A DNA stretch of 64,000 nt from Phocaeicola plebeius DSM 17135 (GCF_000187895.1 NZ_DS990126.1:59013-123012); one strand, 5' to 3'. Numbered from the stretch's first letter, positions 46,012-56,500 are shown. Notes: a model not told the origin generated them from the sequence alone. Program-made: numbers and translations.

Positions 46012-46058
46012 AAAATTCCGGGCTTGAAAAGACTTGTTTTCAGGCCCGGAATTTTTTT
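46012..46058 (+). terminator. Terminator of the GH2 gene
   Basis: A 19-bp stem with one wobble (46012-46030 with 46037-46055), 6-base loop and T-run, 19 bp after the stop. Confidence 0.92.
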
Positions 46059-46074
46059 GTTCAGATAGGGACAT

Positions 46075-46139
46075 AAAAAAAGGAGTTCCGCTGAACTCCA
46101 ACCTTTTGTTAACCTTAAATCTAATACTATGAAAAACAC
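46075..46139 (-). ncRNA. Candidate small RNA, copy 2 of the dispersed cassette
   Basis: Same organisation as 20276: minus-strand -7 box TACCTTTG (46151-46144), with a CTTG -33 box 19 bp upstream, terminator stem GGAGTTC/GAACTCC (46082-46099) and seven T residues. It differs from copy 1 by one indel and two substitutions over about 80 bp, while the flanks are unrelated. It lies between the 3' end of GH2 and the small gene at 46367, so it is not the leader of any gene. Confidence 0.7.
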
Positions 46140-46366
46140 GATGCAAAGGTACGGACTTTTGGGAATTATGCAAGTTTTGTGTGCGTTCACATGTGCTTTA
46201 TAACATAATTTGAAATTTTGGCTGTATTTGAAAGACTTATTAATAAAATTACAATGGCAATGAGAACTGTTCTCTAAAATATATTCATTTAAAAGTCATG
46301 TGTTCTACATGGTTCTGTAATATGTTTTTTTGTCCTTTGTTACAGAATTAATCAAGGCTTTATATA

Positions 46367-46480
46367 ATGGAATTAAGTGTTCGGGAACGTCAGAAAGCAC
46401 TGACAGTTACAATGGCTATGCTATTTATAGCATGTGCTTGTTTATTTTATCTGGGATATAGATTGTGCATGTATTATTAG
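46367..46480 (+). CDS. Small membrane protein, 37 aa, function unknown
   Basis: ORF beginning MELSVRERQKALTVT. A charged N-terminus of about 11 residues is followed by one hydrophobic helix of about 20 residues (MAMLFIACACLFYLGY) containing two cysteines, and a short tail RLCMYY. A perfect terminator stem follows 8 bp after the stop, which supports a real transcript; the promoter is not clear. The upstream 150 bp contains a perfect 13-bp palindrome (GAGAACTGTTCTC, 46262-46274). I recognise no family; single-helix small proteins often modulate membrane complexes, which is only analogy. Confidence 0.5.
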   Translation: MELSVRERQKALTVTMAMLFIACACLFYLGYRLCMYY

Positions 46481-46488
46481 TAGAGCGA

Positions 46489-46526
46489 AAAAAGGTGCGT
46501 CTGGATAATTCCGGACGCACCTTTTT
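46489..46526. terminator. Bidirectional terminator between the 37-aa gene and GH51
   Basis: AAAAAGGTGCGTC and GACGCACCTTTTT form a perfect 13-bp stem; A-rich left and T-rich right arms let it work on both strands. It is 19 bp from the GH51 stop. Confidence 0.9.
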
Positions 46527-46545
46527 AGCAATAAAAGCCGATGAA

Positions 46546-48525
46546 TTATTTGCTTTCTTTTTTAAACTTGTAGACAGCAAATGTCATGGCACCTATTTGG
46601 GTATTGAGCGTATTTCCTTCAATTGAAATGCTGCTTTCTTTAGGAGTAATAAGATTCGGGTTGTCGAGTGTATTTTCGGCATCCGGATTTTCTGTATGCA
46701 GTGTGATGCATTTTCCATCTCCTAAAGTTACCGACTTCTTCAGTCCTTTAAATTCCAGACTGATGGGTTGTGCTTTTTCAGACACGTTCGCTACTTTTAC
46801 AATGTAGGTCTGTGTATTTTCATCCCATACGGCACTGGCGAAAAGTCCATTCTGACCTTCCTGACCACTTACCGGTTTTTTATCCATAGTCAGAGGAACT
46901 ACATTTGTTCCTGCATTGTGACCATAGAGCGACTGAACATACCAGCTACAGGTGCGTACAGAACGGAGGTTGTCAAACCAGATTAAGTCTGGACGCCACT
47001 GCCAGCCTTCTACGTGAGCCAACAGCGGAGCATAAGTAGCCATGTGCACTACATCTGCGTTTCTTTCTACTCCAGTCAGGAACGCTGCTTCAAGCAAAGA
47101 AGCGTGGAAGTGATTCCATTTCTTTCCTTTTCCGTGGCAGGCATATTCTCCTGCAAATACTTTCGGGCCTTTACGGTCGTAATTGTCGTAACGGTTTCCT
47201 GATTTCAGGAACCAGTCTTCCGGACGATAGAAGTGTTCGTCTACCAGGTCTACTTTCAGCTTTTTCATTTCCGGCCACAAGTAATCAAAATCTTTTCCTT
47301 CAGAGTTCGGACCAGATGAACCGATAATCTTGATTTCAGGATGTGCTTTACGAAGAGCTTCTACGAATAACTTCAAGCGTTCCGGGTATTCAGGTCCCCA
47401 CTGTTCGTTTCCGATTCCGATGAATTTCATGTTGAAAGGAGCCGGATGTCCCATATCGGCACGGAGTTTTCCCCATTTGGTATCAGTACCTCCATTGGCA
47501 AATTCAATCAGGTCGAGTGCATCCTGGATGTAGCTGTCGAGGTCGCATAGCTGAACATGTGCTTTCGGGTCATCGTTCTGATACTGGCAAGCAAGTCCGC
47601 AGTTCAGGATTGGCAGTGGTTCTGCTCCCATATCCTCTGAGAGAAGGAATAGTTCATAGAATCCCATTCCATACGTCTGGAAATAGTCAGGGTAGAAACG
47701 GTGTGGGAAAGTATAATGCCATCTGTTGCTGTTCAGCGGACGGTTTTCTACTGGTCCTACTGAATTTTTCCAGTTGTAACGGTCGCTTATTTCTGTACCT
47801 TCCACGATACATCCTCCAGGGAAGCGGAATATGCCCGGTTTAGTATCGGCTAATGCTTGTACAAGGTCTTTTCTTAATCCGTTTTCACGTCCCTTCCATG
47901 TATCGACTGGGAATAAGGATACATGTTCCAAGTCTACAGTTCCTGCTGATTGTAAGAAGATTCTCAGGTGAGCTTTTGCTTCTGTTTTTGTAGGAGTCAG
48001 TATCAGCTCGTATTTTTTCCATTCTTTGGAGTTGATGTCTAAAGACTGTGCCGTGATGACCTGAGTCTCATCCATGGAATCGTTGTCAATAAGCTCTACT
48101 CGTATTTTCTGGTTTTCTCCTCTTGCCCATACAGTAAAACGATATTTTTCATTGGCTTTAATTCCGATGCCGAAGAATCCTTCATTTTCAATACCTGTAC
48201 GTTTGTGTGCATGGCTGGGAGCTCCAAGTCGTACGTAATGTGGATTACGTTCAAACGGACCATCGTTTTGCAGAGTTACGTTTCCAAAGATATTCCATCC
48301 CATAAAACTTTGTGGGAATTCAAATGAACGGTTTTTGATTAATTCTGCATAGAGTCCCCCGTCTGCTCCATAGTTAATGTCTTCAAAGAAGTGACCGTAC
48401 ATGGTCGGTTGAATCTCTGCTCCAATTTTGTTGGCTTGGATAACCATTTGGTTGACATTCTGTGCTTGCAAGCTGAGTCCCGCTGTTAGTGCAAGTGCAG
48501 AAAGAAAGGTTAAGTGTTTGTTCAT
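46546..48525 (-). CDS. Exported GH51 alpha-L-arabinofuranosidase
   Basis: A 659 aa enzyme releasing terminal L-arabinofuranose from arabinan or arabino-oligosaccharides. Signal peptide about 1-21 (ending LQAQ); a carbohydrate-binding CBM4-like beta domain is inserted at about residues 75-205 (NPHYVRLGAPSHAH; YRFTVWARG). In the GH51 barrel, the acid/base is E374 (GIGNEQWGPEYP) and the nucleophile E460 (FAGEYACHG); a C-terminal beta domain follows. It is divergent from the HTCS gene; its upstream region carries the proposed HTCS operator with the same spacing as before SusC at 53501, so it belongs to the arabinan regulon. Confidence 0.95.
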   Translation of the reverse strand: MNKHLTFLSALALTAGLSLQAQNVNQMVIQANKIGAEIQPTMYGHFFEDINYGADGGLYAELIKNRSFEFPQSFMGWNIFGNVTLQNDGPFERNPHYVRLGAPSHAHKRTGIENEGFFGIGIKANEKYRFTVWARGENQKIRVELIDNDSMDETQVITAQSLDINSKEWKKYELILTPTKTEAKAHLRIFLQSAGTVDLEHVSLFPVDTWKGRENGLRKDLVQALADTKPGIFRFPGGCIVEGTEISDRYNWKNSVGPVENRPLNSNRWHYTFPHRFYPDYFQTYGMGFYELFLLSEDMGAEPLPILNCGLACQYQNDDPKAHVQLCDLDSYIQDALDLIEFANGGTDTKWGKLRADMGHPAPFNMKFIGIGNEQWGPEYPERLKLFVEALRKAHPEIKIIGSSGPNSEGKDFDYLWPEMKKLKVDLVDEHFYRPEDWFLKSGNRYDNYDRKGPKVFAGEYACHGKGKKWNHFHASLLEAAFLTGVERNADVVHMATYAPLLAHVEGWQWRPDLIWFDNLRSVRTCSWYVQSLYGHNAGTNVVPLTMDKKPVSGQEGQNGLFASAVWDENTQTYIVKVANVSEKAQPISLEFKGLKKSVTLGDGKCITLHTENPDAENTLDNPNLITPKESSISIEGNTLNTQIGAMTFAVYKFKKESK

Positions 48526-48621
48526 GGTTTTATTATTAAATTAATGTGATACAAAATTATAAAAAAGCACGAAAGATTCACGGAAAAACAGTAAAATATC
48601 TGTCTTTATGAAATCTAGGCA

Positions 48622-48677
48622 TAAAAATAGGAGCAATCCTTTTTCCTGAGGTGGACAAATTTTTCTATTGGGTGGAC
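48622..48677 (-). promoter_or_regulatory. Proposed HTCS operator and promoter of GH51
   Basis: Read on the minus strand: GTCCACC (48677-48671), GTCCACC (48656-48650), start-to-start 21 bp, then exactly 20 bp to the -7-like box TATTTTTA (48629-48622). The same arrangement precedes SusC at 53501. Direct repeats two helical turns apart suit a dimeric AraC-type DNA-binding domain. Confidence 0.7.
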
Positions 48678-48735
48678 ATTTGTCTTTTGAGCGGATTTTT
48701 ATCCTCTTTTTCAGAAAAAGACTCGAAAAACGGTT

Positions 48736-48743
48736 TACCTTTG
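48736..48743 (+). promoter_or_regulatory. -7 box of the HTCS promoter
   Basis: TACCTTTG, 20 bp before the ATG at 48764. The -33 box is weak. The regulator appears to have a basal housekeeping promoter. Confidence 0.6.
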
Positions 48744-48763
48744 TGTAAAACAGAATAATTTCT

Positions 48764-51700
48764 ATGAAAAGACAAAGTTTGCTTCTATACTTGTTCCTGA
48801 TTTTTTGTTTGTGTCGTCCGGCTGGATTACTCTATGCGGTGCAGAACTCTTCTCGTTTTTCGTTGGCTTCTATTACGATAAACGATGGGTTGACTTATAA
48901 TTTTGTAGACGATATAATCAAATCGGACGACGGCTATCTGTGGGTCGCTACGTATGGAGGTGGGGTGGCTCGGTATGATGGAAATGAATTTGTGGTTTTT
49001 AATACGAATACGACAGACCAGAGAAGGCTACTTCGAAGTAATTTTGTAGAGAAATTGGCAGAGGATGCTTTTCATCGTATTTGGGTGGCTGGAGAGTCAG
49101 GTATCGAATTACTTTCTACAGAGAACTTACAGTTACTGCCTGTAGAATCTTTGCAATCGGAAGAAATGGCAGGGCTTATGAAGGCGCCGGTTAGTTTCTT
49201 GATGACGACTCGGACTGGTAATTTATGGCTCTGTAGTCGTGGACATATTTATAAGGTAATGTTTAACAGTACGGGTACGGTGAAAAAAGTCATTCGTATT
49301 TCGGATACGCCAATACATGAGCGTGGCTGTGTTTTGTATGAGATAGATGGTTATGTCTGGTTCTTTCATAAAGGAAAAATGTGCCGGATTAGTGAGAGCG
49401 TAACAAGTAGTCAGGAACCACAGCCGGTTTCTGTATCTTTGGATATTTCTCCTTTAGAGGCGGTTTTTAGCATTTTTCATTGTCAGAATAATGTGTGGAT
49501 TGGTACAAGTAACGGACTGTATTGTTATGATTTGACGACAGACACCAGTCTGCATTATGTGCACGATACCCAGAATCCGTCTTCTTTGTCACAGAATTAT
49601 GTGACCTCTATTACATCCACACGAGATAATCAGGTGATAGTTGGTACATTGTTAGGCCTGAACGTGTTTAATGCCTCTACGTCTGATTTTACCCGTATTC
49701 AGGCTGGTGAAGTTATGGAAATGCATGGGCTGTCATGTAACTTTATCAATACTCTGTATGCAGATGATGAAAATGATATAATCTGGGTAGGGACTGAGAT
49801 AGGAGGAATTAGTAAAATGTTTCCTTCCCGTTTGTCTGTAATCAATTATTATCATCAGCAAAATCTTCCCGGTAGTTTGTCGCGTAATCCGGTCAATGCG
49901 ATTGTAGAAGATGAATACCAGACACTTTGGGTGGGAACGGTGGAAGGGGGATTAAACTGTCGCCTGAAAGGAAGTGATACCTTCTTGCATTATACTACCG
50001 AAGCACCTGCTTATTTGGCGCATAATACTGTGAGTGTGTTAGTAATAGATGACAAAGATCGTTTGTATGTAGGTACTTGGGGGGGCGGACTTGGCTGGAT
50101 AAACCGTAAGCCTTCTGCATCTAAACGTTATGTACCTCTTCCGTTGAGTGATCCTTTTGTGTCAAGTTTGGCTTTTGACCCTGTGAGTCATTTACTTTGG
50201 ATTGGCACCATGAATAATGTGTATGTATATAATCCGGCAGACGGAACCGTTTCAGAACCTTTCCTGAATGAAGGTAAGGAGGTTGTCAATCAGAATGCAC
50301 TAGGCATGTGTATTACCCGTGAGCGGGAACTTTGGATTTCGTCTCCGTTCGGCCTTTTAAGAATAAATCTGACGGCTTATGACAAAGGACAATTGAAATA
50401 TCAGAAATATGTATATCAGTTGGATAACCCGGCTTCTAAGCGTCGGGAGCGCATTACTTCTATTTTTCAAGCGAAAGACGGGACAATATGGCTGGGAAGT
50501 AATGGAAACGGATTCTATAAAGCCATGAAGAAAGGGAATGATTATCAGTTCCTGGCATTCACGAAAAATGATGGTCTGGTAAGCAATAGTGTGCGTGGAA
50601 TGCTGGAGGACTGGTATGGAAATATCTGGATATCTACCGACAACGGGTTGTCTTGTTTTAATGTCAAAGAGGAGTCGTTTCGTAATTACAGTCAGATTGA
50701 CGGCTTGGTTTCTGATCAGTTTTATTGGAATGCCGGTGCTTTGTCTTTTGACAAGGAACGTTTGTTCTTTGGTAGTCAAAAGGGGTTGACCGAAATACAT
50801 CCGATGATTGAAACTGAGCATCAGCGTAAGTTTCCTTTGGCATTTACACATTGCAAGGTGTTTGGACAGGAAGTTTTTCCTCAGTCAGGAGAAATAGTTA
50901 TGCACGAGAGTGACAAGTCGTTATCAATAGAGTTCTCAGCCCTTGATTATGCATTGGAGTCTCAGGCACAATATTCATATCGTTTAAAAGGTTTTGACGA
51001 TGCATGGGTGACAGTACCTTCCAATCGAAACAATGCGACTTATACGAACTTGTATCCCGGTAAATATGTTTTCCAACTTCGTTATGCTCCTGATGGAAAG
51101 CATTGGCTTGCACGTACAGAGGAGTTGACCATTGTAGTTCATCCTTATTTTTATAAAACACCTTGGTTTTTGCTTTCTGTTTTGTTTGTTATCCTGTTTG
51201 GTGGTTATCGCATTTTGAGGTGGCGTTATCAGGCTTTGAAGCGCCAGCAGAACTTATTGCATCAGATGGTGGAAGAACGTACTTCAGAACTGGAGGAACA
51301 AAAGAAATTGTTATCTAACCAGACTCAGGAACTTTCGGAGCAGAATAAATTGTTGAAGGATCAGAATGAAAAAATTACTGCACAAAAGAACCAGATTCTG
51401 GAGATGTCGCGTAAGGTAGAGGAACTGACGGTTGATAAACTGGCTTTTTTTACCAATATTACCCATGAATTTCGTACTCCGCTTACTCTGATTGTAGGTC
51501 CGATTGAGCGTGCTTTAAAGTTGAGCTATAATCCACAGGTAATTGAACAATTGCATTTGGTGGAACGCAATTCGAAATATCTTCTTTCATTGGTTAATCA
51601 GTTGATGGATTTTCGGAAAGTGGAAGAGGGTCGTATCAAGATTGCTACCAACTATGGTAACTTGAAAGAATTTATGTTGGAGATAGTACCTCCTTTTGCT

Positions 51701-52960
51701 GATTATGCGAAGAATCGTGGTATTAATCTTCAATTGTATCTTCGTCTTCCGGATCCGTTCCTTATGTTTGATGAGGATGTGATGCGTAAGATTATGACCA
51801 ATCTAATCAGCAATGCTTTGAAATTTACTCCCAAAGGAGGCAATGTGGGCATATATGTCGGAGTGATAGGACAGGCGACAGAAAAGAAATTGTTTATTAG
51901 TGTACGTGATACCGGAAAAGGTATTCCGGAAAATGATATAGAACGTATTTTCATGCAGTTCTATCAGTCTGATAACCGGAGTCTTGAGTCTGTCAGTGGG
52001 CAGAGTGGCACGGGCATAGGCTTGTATTTATGCCGGAAGCTTATTGATTTACTGGACGGCAAGATTTATGCGAAGAATAATCCGCTGAAAGGGGCTTCAT
52101 TCCGTATTCTTTTGCCTGCATTATATGGAGATACTCAAATCCATTCGGAGTCTGAAATGGAAAAAGAGGATATTGCGATAGATGTGCCACGTAATGGGAA
52201 AATGGTTATACTTGTGGTAGAAGACAATAAGGATATGCGTGATTATATTCGCTCTATACTGGCTGAATATTATAATGTGCTCGAAGCCTCTCAGGGAGAA
52301 GAAGCTTTGGCTTTATTGCATGCCAATAATGTCGACTTTATCATCAGTGATTTGATGATGCCTGTCATGGATGGTATGGAATTGTCACGTCGTGTAAAGA
52401 ATGACTTCTCCATCTCTCATATTCCTTTCTTGATGCTGACGGCTAAAACATCAGATGAGGCCCGTCTGGAAAGCTATAAAATGGGTGCAGATGCCTTCTT
52501 GCTGAAACCTTTTGATGAGAATATGCTGCTGGCCCGCATCTCTAATATACTGGAGAACCGGAAGCGTTTCCAGCAAAAGTTCTCTATTGATATGAACACC
52601 GACTCGTTAGAGGTAGAAGAGAACTCGGGTGACAAGAAGTTCTTGAACAAAGCGATGTCGGTAGTAAAAGAGAATTATAAGAATCCGGATTTTGAAGTAA
52701 GTGATTTTATTGAAGCGGTAGGAATCAGTAAAAGTTTGCTGAATAAAAAAATGCAGAGCCTGACCGGGCAGTCTGCCGGTCAGTTTATTCGCAACTATCG
52801 TTTGAATCTGGCTCGTGAACTTTTGCTGAAAAATAAGGTGAACCGTACGATGAATATCTCTGAAATAGCCTATGAAGTGGGATTTAATGATCCTAAATAT
52901 TTTACCCGTTGTTTTACAAAGCATTTTAATGTGACTCCGAGCAGTTTGCTGGAAGATTAA
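48764..52960 (+). CDS. Hybrid two-component system regulator (HTCS) of the arabinan PUL
   Basis: A one-protein sensor, kinase and transcription factor, 1398 aa. The order is: signal peptide (about 1-25), periplasmic beta-propellers with repeated reg_prop blades (LWVATYGGGVARY, LWVGTVEGGLN, LYVGTWGGGLG, WLGSNGNGFYK, WISTDNGLSCF), Y_Y_Y domain (about 735-800), transmembrane helix (PWFLLSVLFVILFGGY), coiled coil (about 835-885), HisKA with phospho-acceptor His901 (NITHEFRTPL), HATPase (about 1010-1120; GTGIGLYLCRKL), receiver with Asp1196 (ISDLMMPVMDG) and an AraC helix-turn-helix (about 1300-1395; ISEIAYEVGFNDPKYFTRCF). It probably binds an arabino-oligosaccharide and activates GH51 and the SusC operon. 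Confidence 0.96.
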   Translation: MKRQSLLLYLFLIFCLCRPAGLLYAVQNSSRFSLASITINDGLTYNFVDDIIKSDDGYLWVATYGGGVARYDGNEFVVFNTNTTDQRRLLRSNFVEKLAEDAFHRIWVAGESGIELLSTENLQLLPVESLQSEEMAGLMKAPVSFLMTTRTGNLWLCSRGHIYKVMFNSTGTVKKVIRISDTPIHERGCVLYEIDGYVWFFHKGKMCRISESVTSSQEPQPVSVSLDISPLEAVFSIFHCQNNVWIGTSNGLYCYDLTTDTSLHYVHDTQNPSSLSQNYVTSITSTRDNQVIVGTLLGLNVFNASTSDFTRIQAGEVMEMHGLSCNFINTLYADDENDIIWVGTEIGGISKMFPSRLSVINYYHQQNLPGSLSRNPVNAIVEDEYQTLWVGTVEGGLNCRLKGSDTFLHYTTEAPAYLAHNTVSVLVIDDKDRLYVGTWGGGLGWINRKPSASKRYVPLPLSDPFVSSLAFDPVSHLLWIGTMNNVYVYNPADGTVSEPFLNEGKEVVNQNALGMCITRERELWISSPFGLLRINLTAYDKGQLKYQKYVYQLDNPASKRRERITSIFQAKDGTIWLGSNGNGFYKAMKKGNDYQFLAFTKNDGLVSNSVRGMLEDWYGNIWISTDNGLSCFNVKEESFRNYSQIDGLVSDQFYWNAGALSFDKERLFFGSQKGLTEIHPMIETEHQRKFPLAFTHCKVFGQEVFPQSGEIVMHESDKSLSIEFSALDYALESQAQYSYRLKGFDDAWVTVPSNRNNATYTNLYPGKYVFQLRYAPDGKHWLARTEELTIVVHPYFYKTPWFLLSVLFVILFGGYRILRWRYQALKRQQNLLHQMVEERTSELEEQKKLLSNQTQELSEQNKLLKDQNEKITAQKNQILEMSRKVEELTVDKLAFFTNITHEFRTPLTLIVGPIERALKLSYNPQVIEQLHLVERNSKYLLSLVNQLMDFRKVEEGRIKIATNYGNLKEFMLEIVPPFADYAKNRGINLQLYLRLPDPFLMFDEDVMRKIMTNLISNALKFTPKGGNVGIYVGVIGQATEKKLFISVRDTGKGIPENDIERIFMQFYQSDNRSLESVSGQSGTGIGLYLCRKLIDLLDGKIYAKNNPLKGASFRILLPALYGDTQIHSESEMEKEDIAIDVPRNGKMVILVVEDNKDMRDYIRSILAEYYNVLEASQGEEALALLHANNVDFIISDLMMPVMDGMELSRRVKNDFSISHIPFLMLTAKTSDEARLESYKMGADAFLLKPFDENMLLARISNILENRKRFQQKFSIDMNTDSLEVEENSGDKKFLNKAMSVVKENYKNPDFEVSDFIEAVGISKSLLNKKMQSLTGQSAGQFIRNYRLNLARELLLKNKVNRTMNISEIAYEVGFNDPKYFTRCFTKHFNVTPSSLLED

Positions 52961-52964
52961 CCAT

Positions 52965-52985
52965 AAGGAAAATCTCCTTTTTTAT
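52965..52985 (+). terminator. Weak possible terminator of the HTCS gene
   Basis: AAGGA and TCCTT (5 bp) with a T-run, shortly after the stop. The stem is short, so confidence is low. Confidence 0.3.
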
Positions 52986-53039
52986 TCTTTTTGGTGAAGA
53001 ACTGAAAACGCAGTGCTTTAAAAGGAGAAAGTGTAGTAT

Positions 53040-53149
53040 ATTCTTTATGGTTTTAGTGGCAGAACCCTATGTTTTCTACGTTGGAACTCTATGTTTCTCG
53101 TGTGGAAAACATAGGGTTCTGCCATTAGAAACCTGGATTTTGGAGAATA
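53040..53149. repeat. 22-bp periodic palindromic array, locus 3
   Basis: Five units start at about 53040, 53062, 53084, 53105 and 53128 (mostly 22 bp), each GAA-(A/C)-C near the start and TTTTC or similar near position 11-15. Units 2 and 4 also form a perfect 19-bp inverted repeat (53058-53076 with 53105-53123). It occupies the 540-bp gap between HTCS and SusC, upstream of the operator at 53278. Unit order parallels the array at 22961. Confidence 0.72.
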
Positions 53150-53277
53150 ATTTCTGAATAATCATGGTGGAGTCGTGATTTCTTATCTAAGCCTTTGTTG
53201 TGTAGGTCAGAAAATATCTCAAAGAGTCCTGTGGGAGCTTTTGTCCTTTAATGTGGAAATATTCGTATTTTTCATTT

Positions 53278-53333
53278 ATCCACCTATAAAATTCGTTTGT
53301 CCACCTTTGTTTTTGCATATGTCTTTACATTTG
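53278..53333 (+). promoter_or_regulatory. Proposed HTCS operator and promoter of the SusC operon
   Basis: ATCCACC (53278-53284) and GTCCACC (53299-53305), 21 bp start to start, then 20 bp to the -7 box TACATTTG (53326-53333). A TTTG directly follows the second half-site. The predicted leader to the SusC ATG is about 160 nt. Confidence 0.72.
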
Positions 53334-53500
53334 AAGCGTTGAAAGAAACATTTTTGTTAGATAAATATTTCCGTACTATGAGACATGAAAAGAAAAAACA
53401 GCTACGATACTGCTATATTTTATATGCGAACTGAAGTCTGAGTTCCTGAATCTATGACAATTTATTACTTTATTAATAATTTAAATTTAATACAATCGAT

Positions 53501-56500
53501 ATGAATAAACAGTTGATTTTTTCTGCAATGCTTGGCTTGTGTGCCTTTGGCAGTACAGCGATGTATTCTGTACCTGCCATGGCTGCCGTAGCACAATCAC
53601 CGGCTATCAAGGTCAGTGGGCAGGTAGTTGATGAACAAGGAGAACCTTTACTGGGAGCTACTATCAGGGTGAAGAACAGTTCAATCGGAACAACCACCGA
53701 TTTGGATGGAAATTTCCAGCTGGAAGTGCCTGGTAATGCTGTTCTGTTAATTAGTTATGTAGGCTATAAGGAACGTGAAGTTGCAGTGCGTAGTCGGTCT
53801 GTTCTTGGAGCAGTCCAGTTGCAGAGCGATGATTTCATGCTTGACCAGGTGGTAGTTGTCGGTTATGGAACACAGAAAAAGTCGGATTTGACAGGTTCTG
53901 TAGCTGTAGTCGATACTGAAGCCTTGAAACAGGTTTCTCATTCTAATATTTCTTCTATGCTCGAAGGAAAGGTGGCTGGTGTACAAGTTACCTCTGACGG
54001 TCAGCCAGGAGCAGACCCGACAGTACGAATTCGAGGTGTCGGTTCTTTTGGTGATACTTCTCCTCTTTATGTCATTGATGGTGTGCCTATGGGTACTTCT
54101 ATCCGCGATTTCTCTTCCAATGACATTGAAACTATTCAGGTGTTAAAAGATGCTTCTGCAGCTGCCATTTATGGTTCTCGTGCAGCCAATGGTGTGGTTA
54201 TTATCACAACCAAACGTGGTCAGAAAGACCAGCCGTTAAAAGTAGATTATAATGGATATTTTGGTGTTGATAATATCTCAAAAGGTGTGTATGACGTGAT
54301 GAATGCTGATCAATATAGTCAACATATTGGTTTGTCGTGTTTGAATTCCAATACACCGTTGCCTGGAGGATATAGCCTTGATAGTGCGACAGGAAAATAT
54401 CATTTTCAGGATGATACTGATACAGACTGGTTTGATGAGGTCTTCAAGACAGGTATTCGCCAGAATCATAATGTAAATCTTTCAGGAGGTGGAGCTCACA
54501 ATACTTATAATATAGGATTGGACTATTTTAATCAGAGAGGAACACTTGAAGGAGCCGGACCTAACTACGAGAGATTTACCGCGCGTGTCAATAATACGAT
54601 GGATACGAAATTCGTGAAGTTCCAGACAAGTGTCGTTTACTCTCATTCAGACCAGGATAATATGAGTTTGTCCAATGCTTCAGAGTACGTTCAAGGATTG
54701 TATGGCGATGTAACCAACGTATTGCGTGGTACCCTACTTATGCAGCCCACTATCAAGGCATACGATTCTTCTACATGGGTACTCGATGACAAAGTCGGTG
54801 CAGCCAGTGATTACAATTACGACGGCTATGGCTACGGTGTGTATTATGATGACATACACGGAGATATTTCGGCATCTAACCCTTTGCTGATTAATAATTT
54901 GTTGCAGCGTAACACTCGCGTAGACCGTTTTGTCGGTACAGGATCGGCCGATGTGGACCTTCTTAAGATGTTTGGTGTGGATAGTAAAAACCATAAGTTG
55001 AACTATAAGATCAACTTGTCTTATAGTAAGACTCATTGCAAGGATTTTACCTGGATTCCTTCTTGGATACAAAGTAACCGTGTGTATTTGGCGAAGAGCA
55101 ATGAACGTCTGGAAAAGGCTTCCCGTGACTATTCAGATGCTCTTATTGAAAACGTTCTTACTTATGACGGAACAATAGGTAAACATCACATCAATATTGT
55201 GGCAGGTCAGACTTATGAGGAAGAAAATACAGATTTGCTTACAGGATGGGGATTAAACTATACTGAACCTTACTTCCTGCAACTTCAGAATGGTTCTGAT
55301 ACCTACTCTAGCAGTTATGAGTATAAACATGCTATCTTGTCTTACATTGGTCGTGTAAACTACAACTATGATGACAGATATCTGTTTTCTGCTACCGTAC
55401 GTAGAGATGCCAGCTCCCGTTTGTCAAGTGGTATTCGTTGGGGAACATTCCCTTCTGTATCTGTTGGCTGGCGTTTTGATAAGGAAAGTTTCTTCCCTTT
55501 CAATCCGGATGTGGTAAACATGTTCAAAGTGCGTGGTAGCTACGGTGAACTCGGTAATGAAAATATCGGTGAATATATGTATCAGGCTACTATGTCGCGC
55601 AATAACATGACGTATAGTTTCAATAATTCTCCTGTAACAGGTTCCGCTATTTCTACTTTCGTAGATAATAATTTGTCATGGGAAAAGAAGAAAACCTATA
55701 ACGTGGGTGTAGATTTGGCATTCTTCAACAATCGTTTGGAGTTTACGGCTGAATGGTATAAAAACAGCAGTACCGACTTGTTGTATGACGTTCCTGTTCC
55801 GGAACAAGCCGGAGTTTCCAATACCACTGTTACAATGAATGCTGCCTCTATGGAAAATTCAGGTTTTGAGTTCTCTGCTACTTATCGTAACCGTGAACAT
55901 CCTTTCAAATATGAAATATCTGCCAACCTCAGTACGTTAAAGAACCGTGTAACCTCATTAGGATTTGGTACTGATTATTATCTTACGGGCGATTACATTA
56001 CTTACGTTGGACAGGAAATAGGCCAGTTCTATGGTTATGTTTATGAAGGAATTGCACGCACGCAGGAGGACCTTGACAATCATGCTACTCAGGAAGGAGC
56101 AAATGTAGGCGACTGTTTATATAAGGATATAAATAATGACGGAAAGGTAGATACAGATGATAGAGTGGTGTTAGGAAGCGGATTGCCTAAAATGAACTTC
56201 GGTCTTAATGCACGTTTTGAGTATAAAGGATTTGATTTGAGCATTGCTACTTACGGTGCGTTGAACTATCATGTGAGCGATGATATCTATAACTCGCTTA
56301 ATTCTTGTTACGGGTGGAGCAACAAAGATGTAGCTATGCTGGATGCGAATCGCTTTAGTGAAGATGGAACTACATATTTATCAGATGTACCACGTACATA
56401 TATAACAAACAGCGCAAGTTTGGCATGGAATGATTTGTTTAGTTCTCGTAAGATTCAGAATGCTGCTTATTGGAAAATTGCCAATGTAGAACTGGGTTAT

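Noticed and set aside
48598..48645. Partial likeness to the small-RNA terminator side (CTGTCTTTAT...GGCATAAAAA...GGAG) upstream of GH51
   Set aside because: No matching hairpin, leader or TACCTTTG box; similarity limited to short AT-rich words, and the region is better explained as the GH51 promoter.
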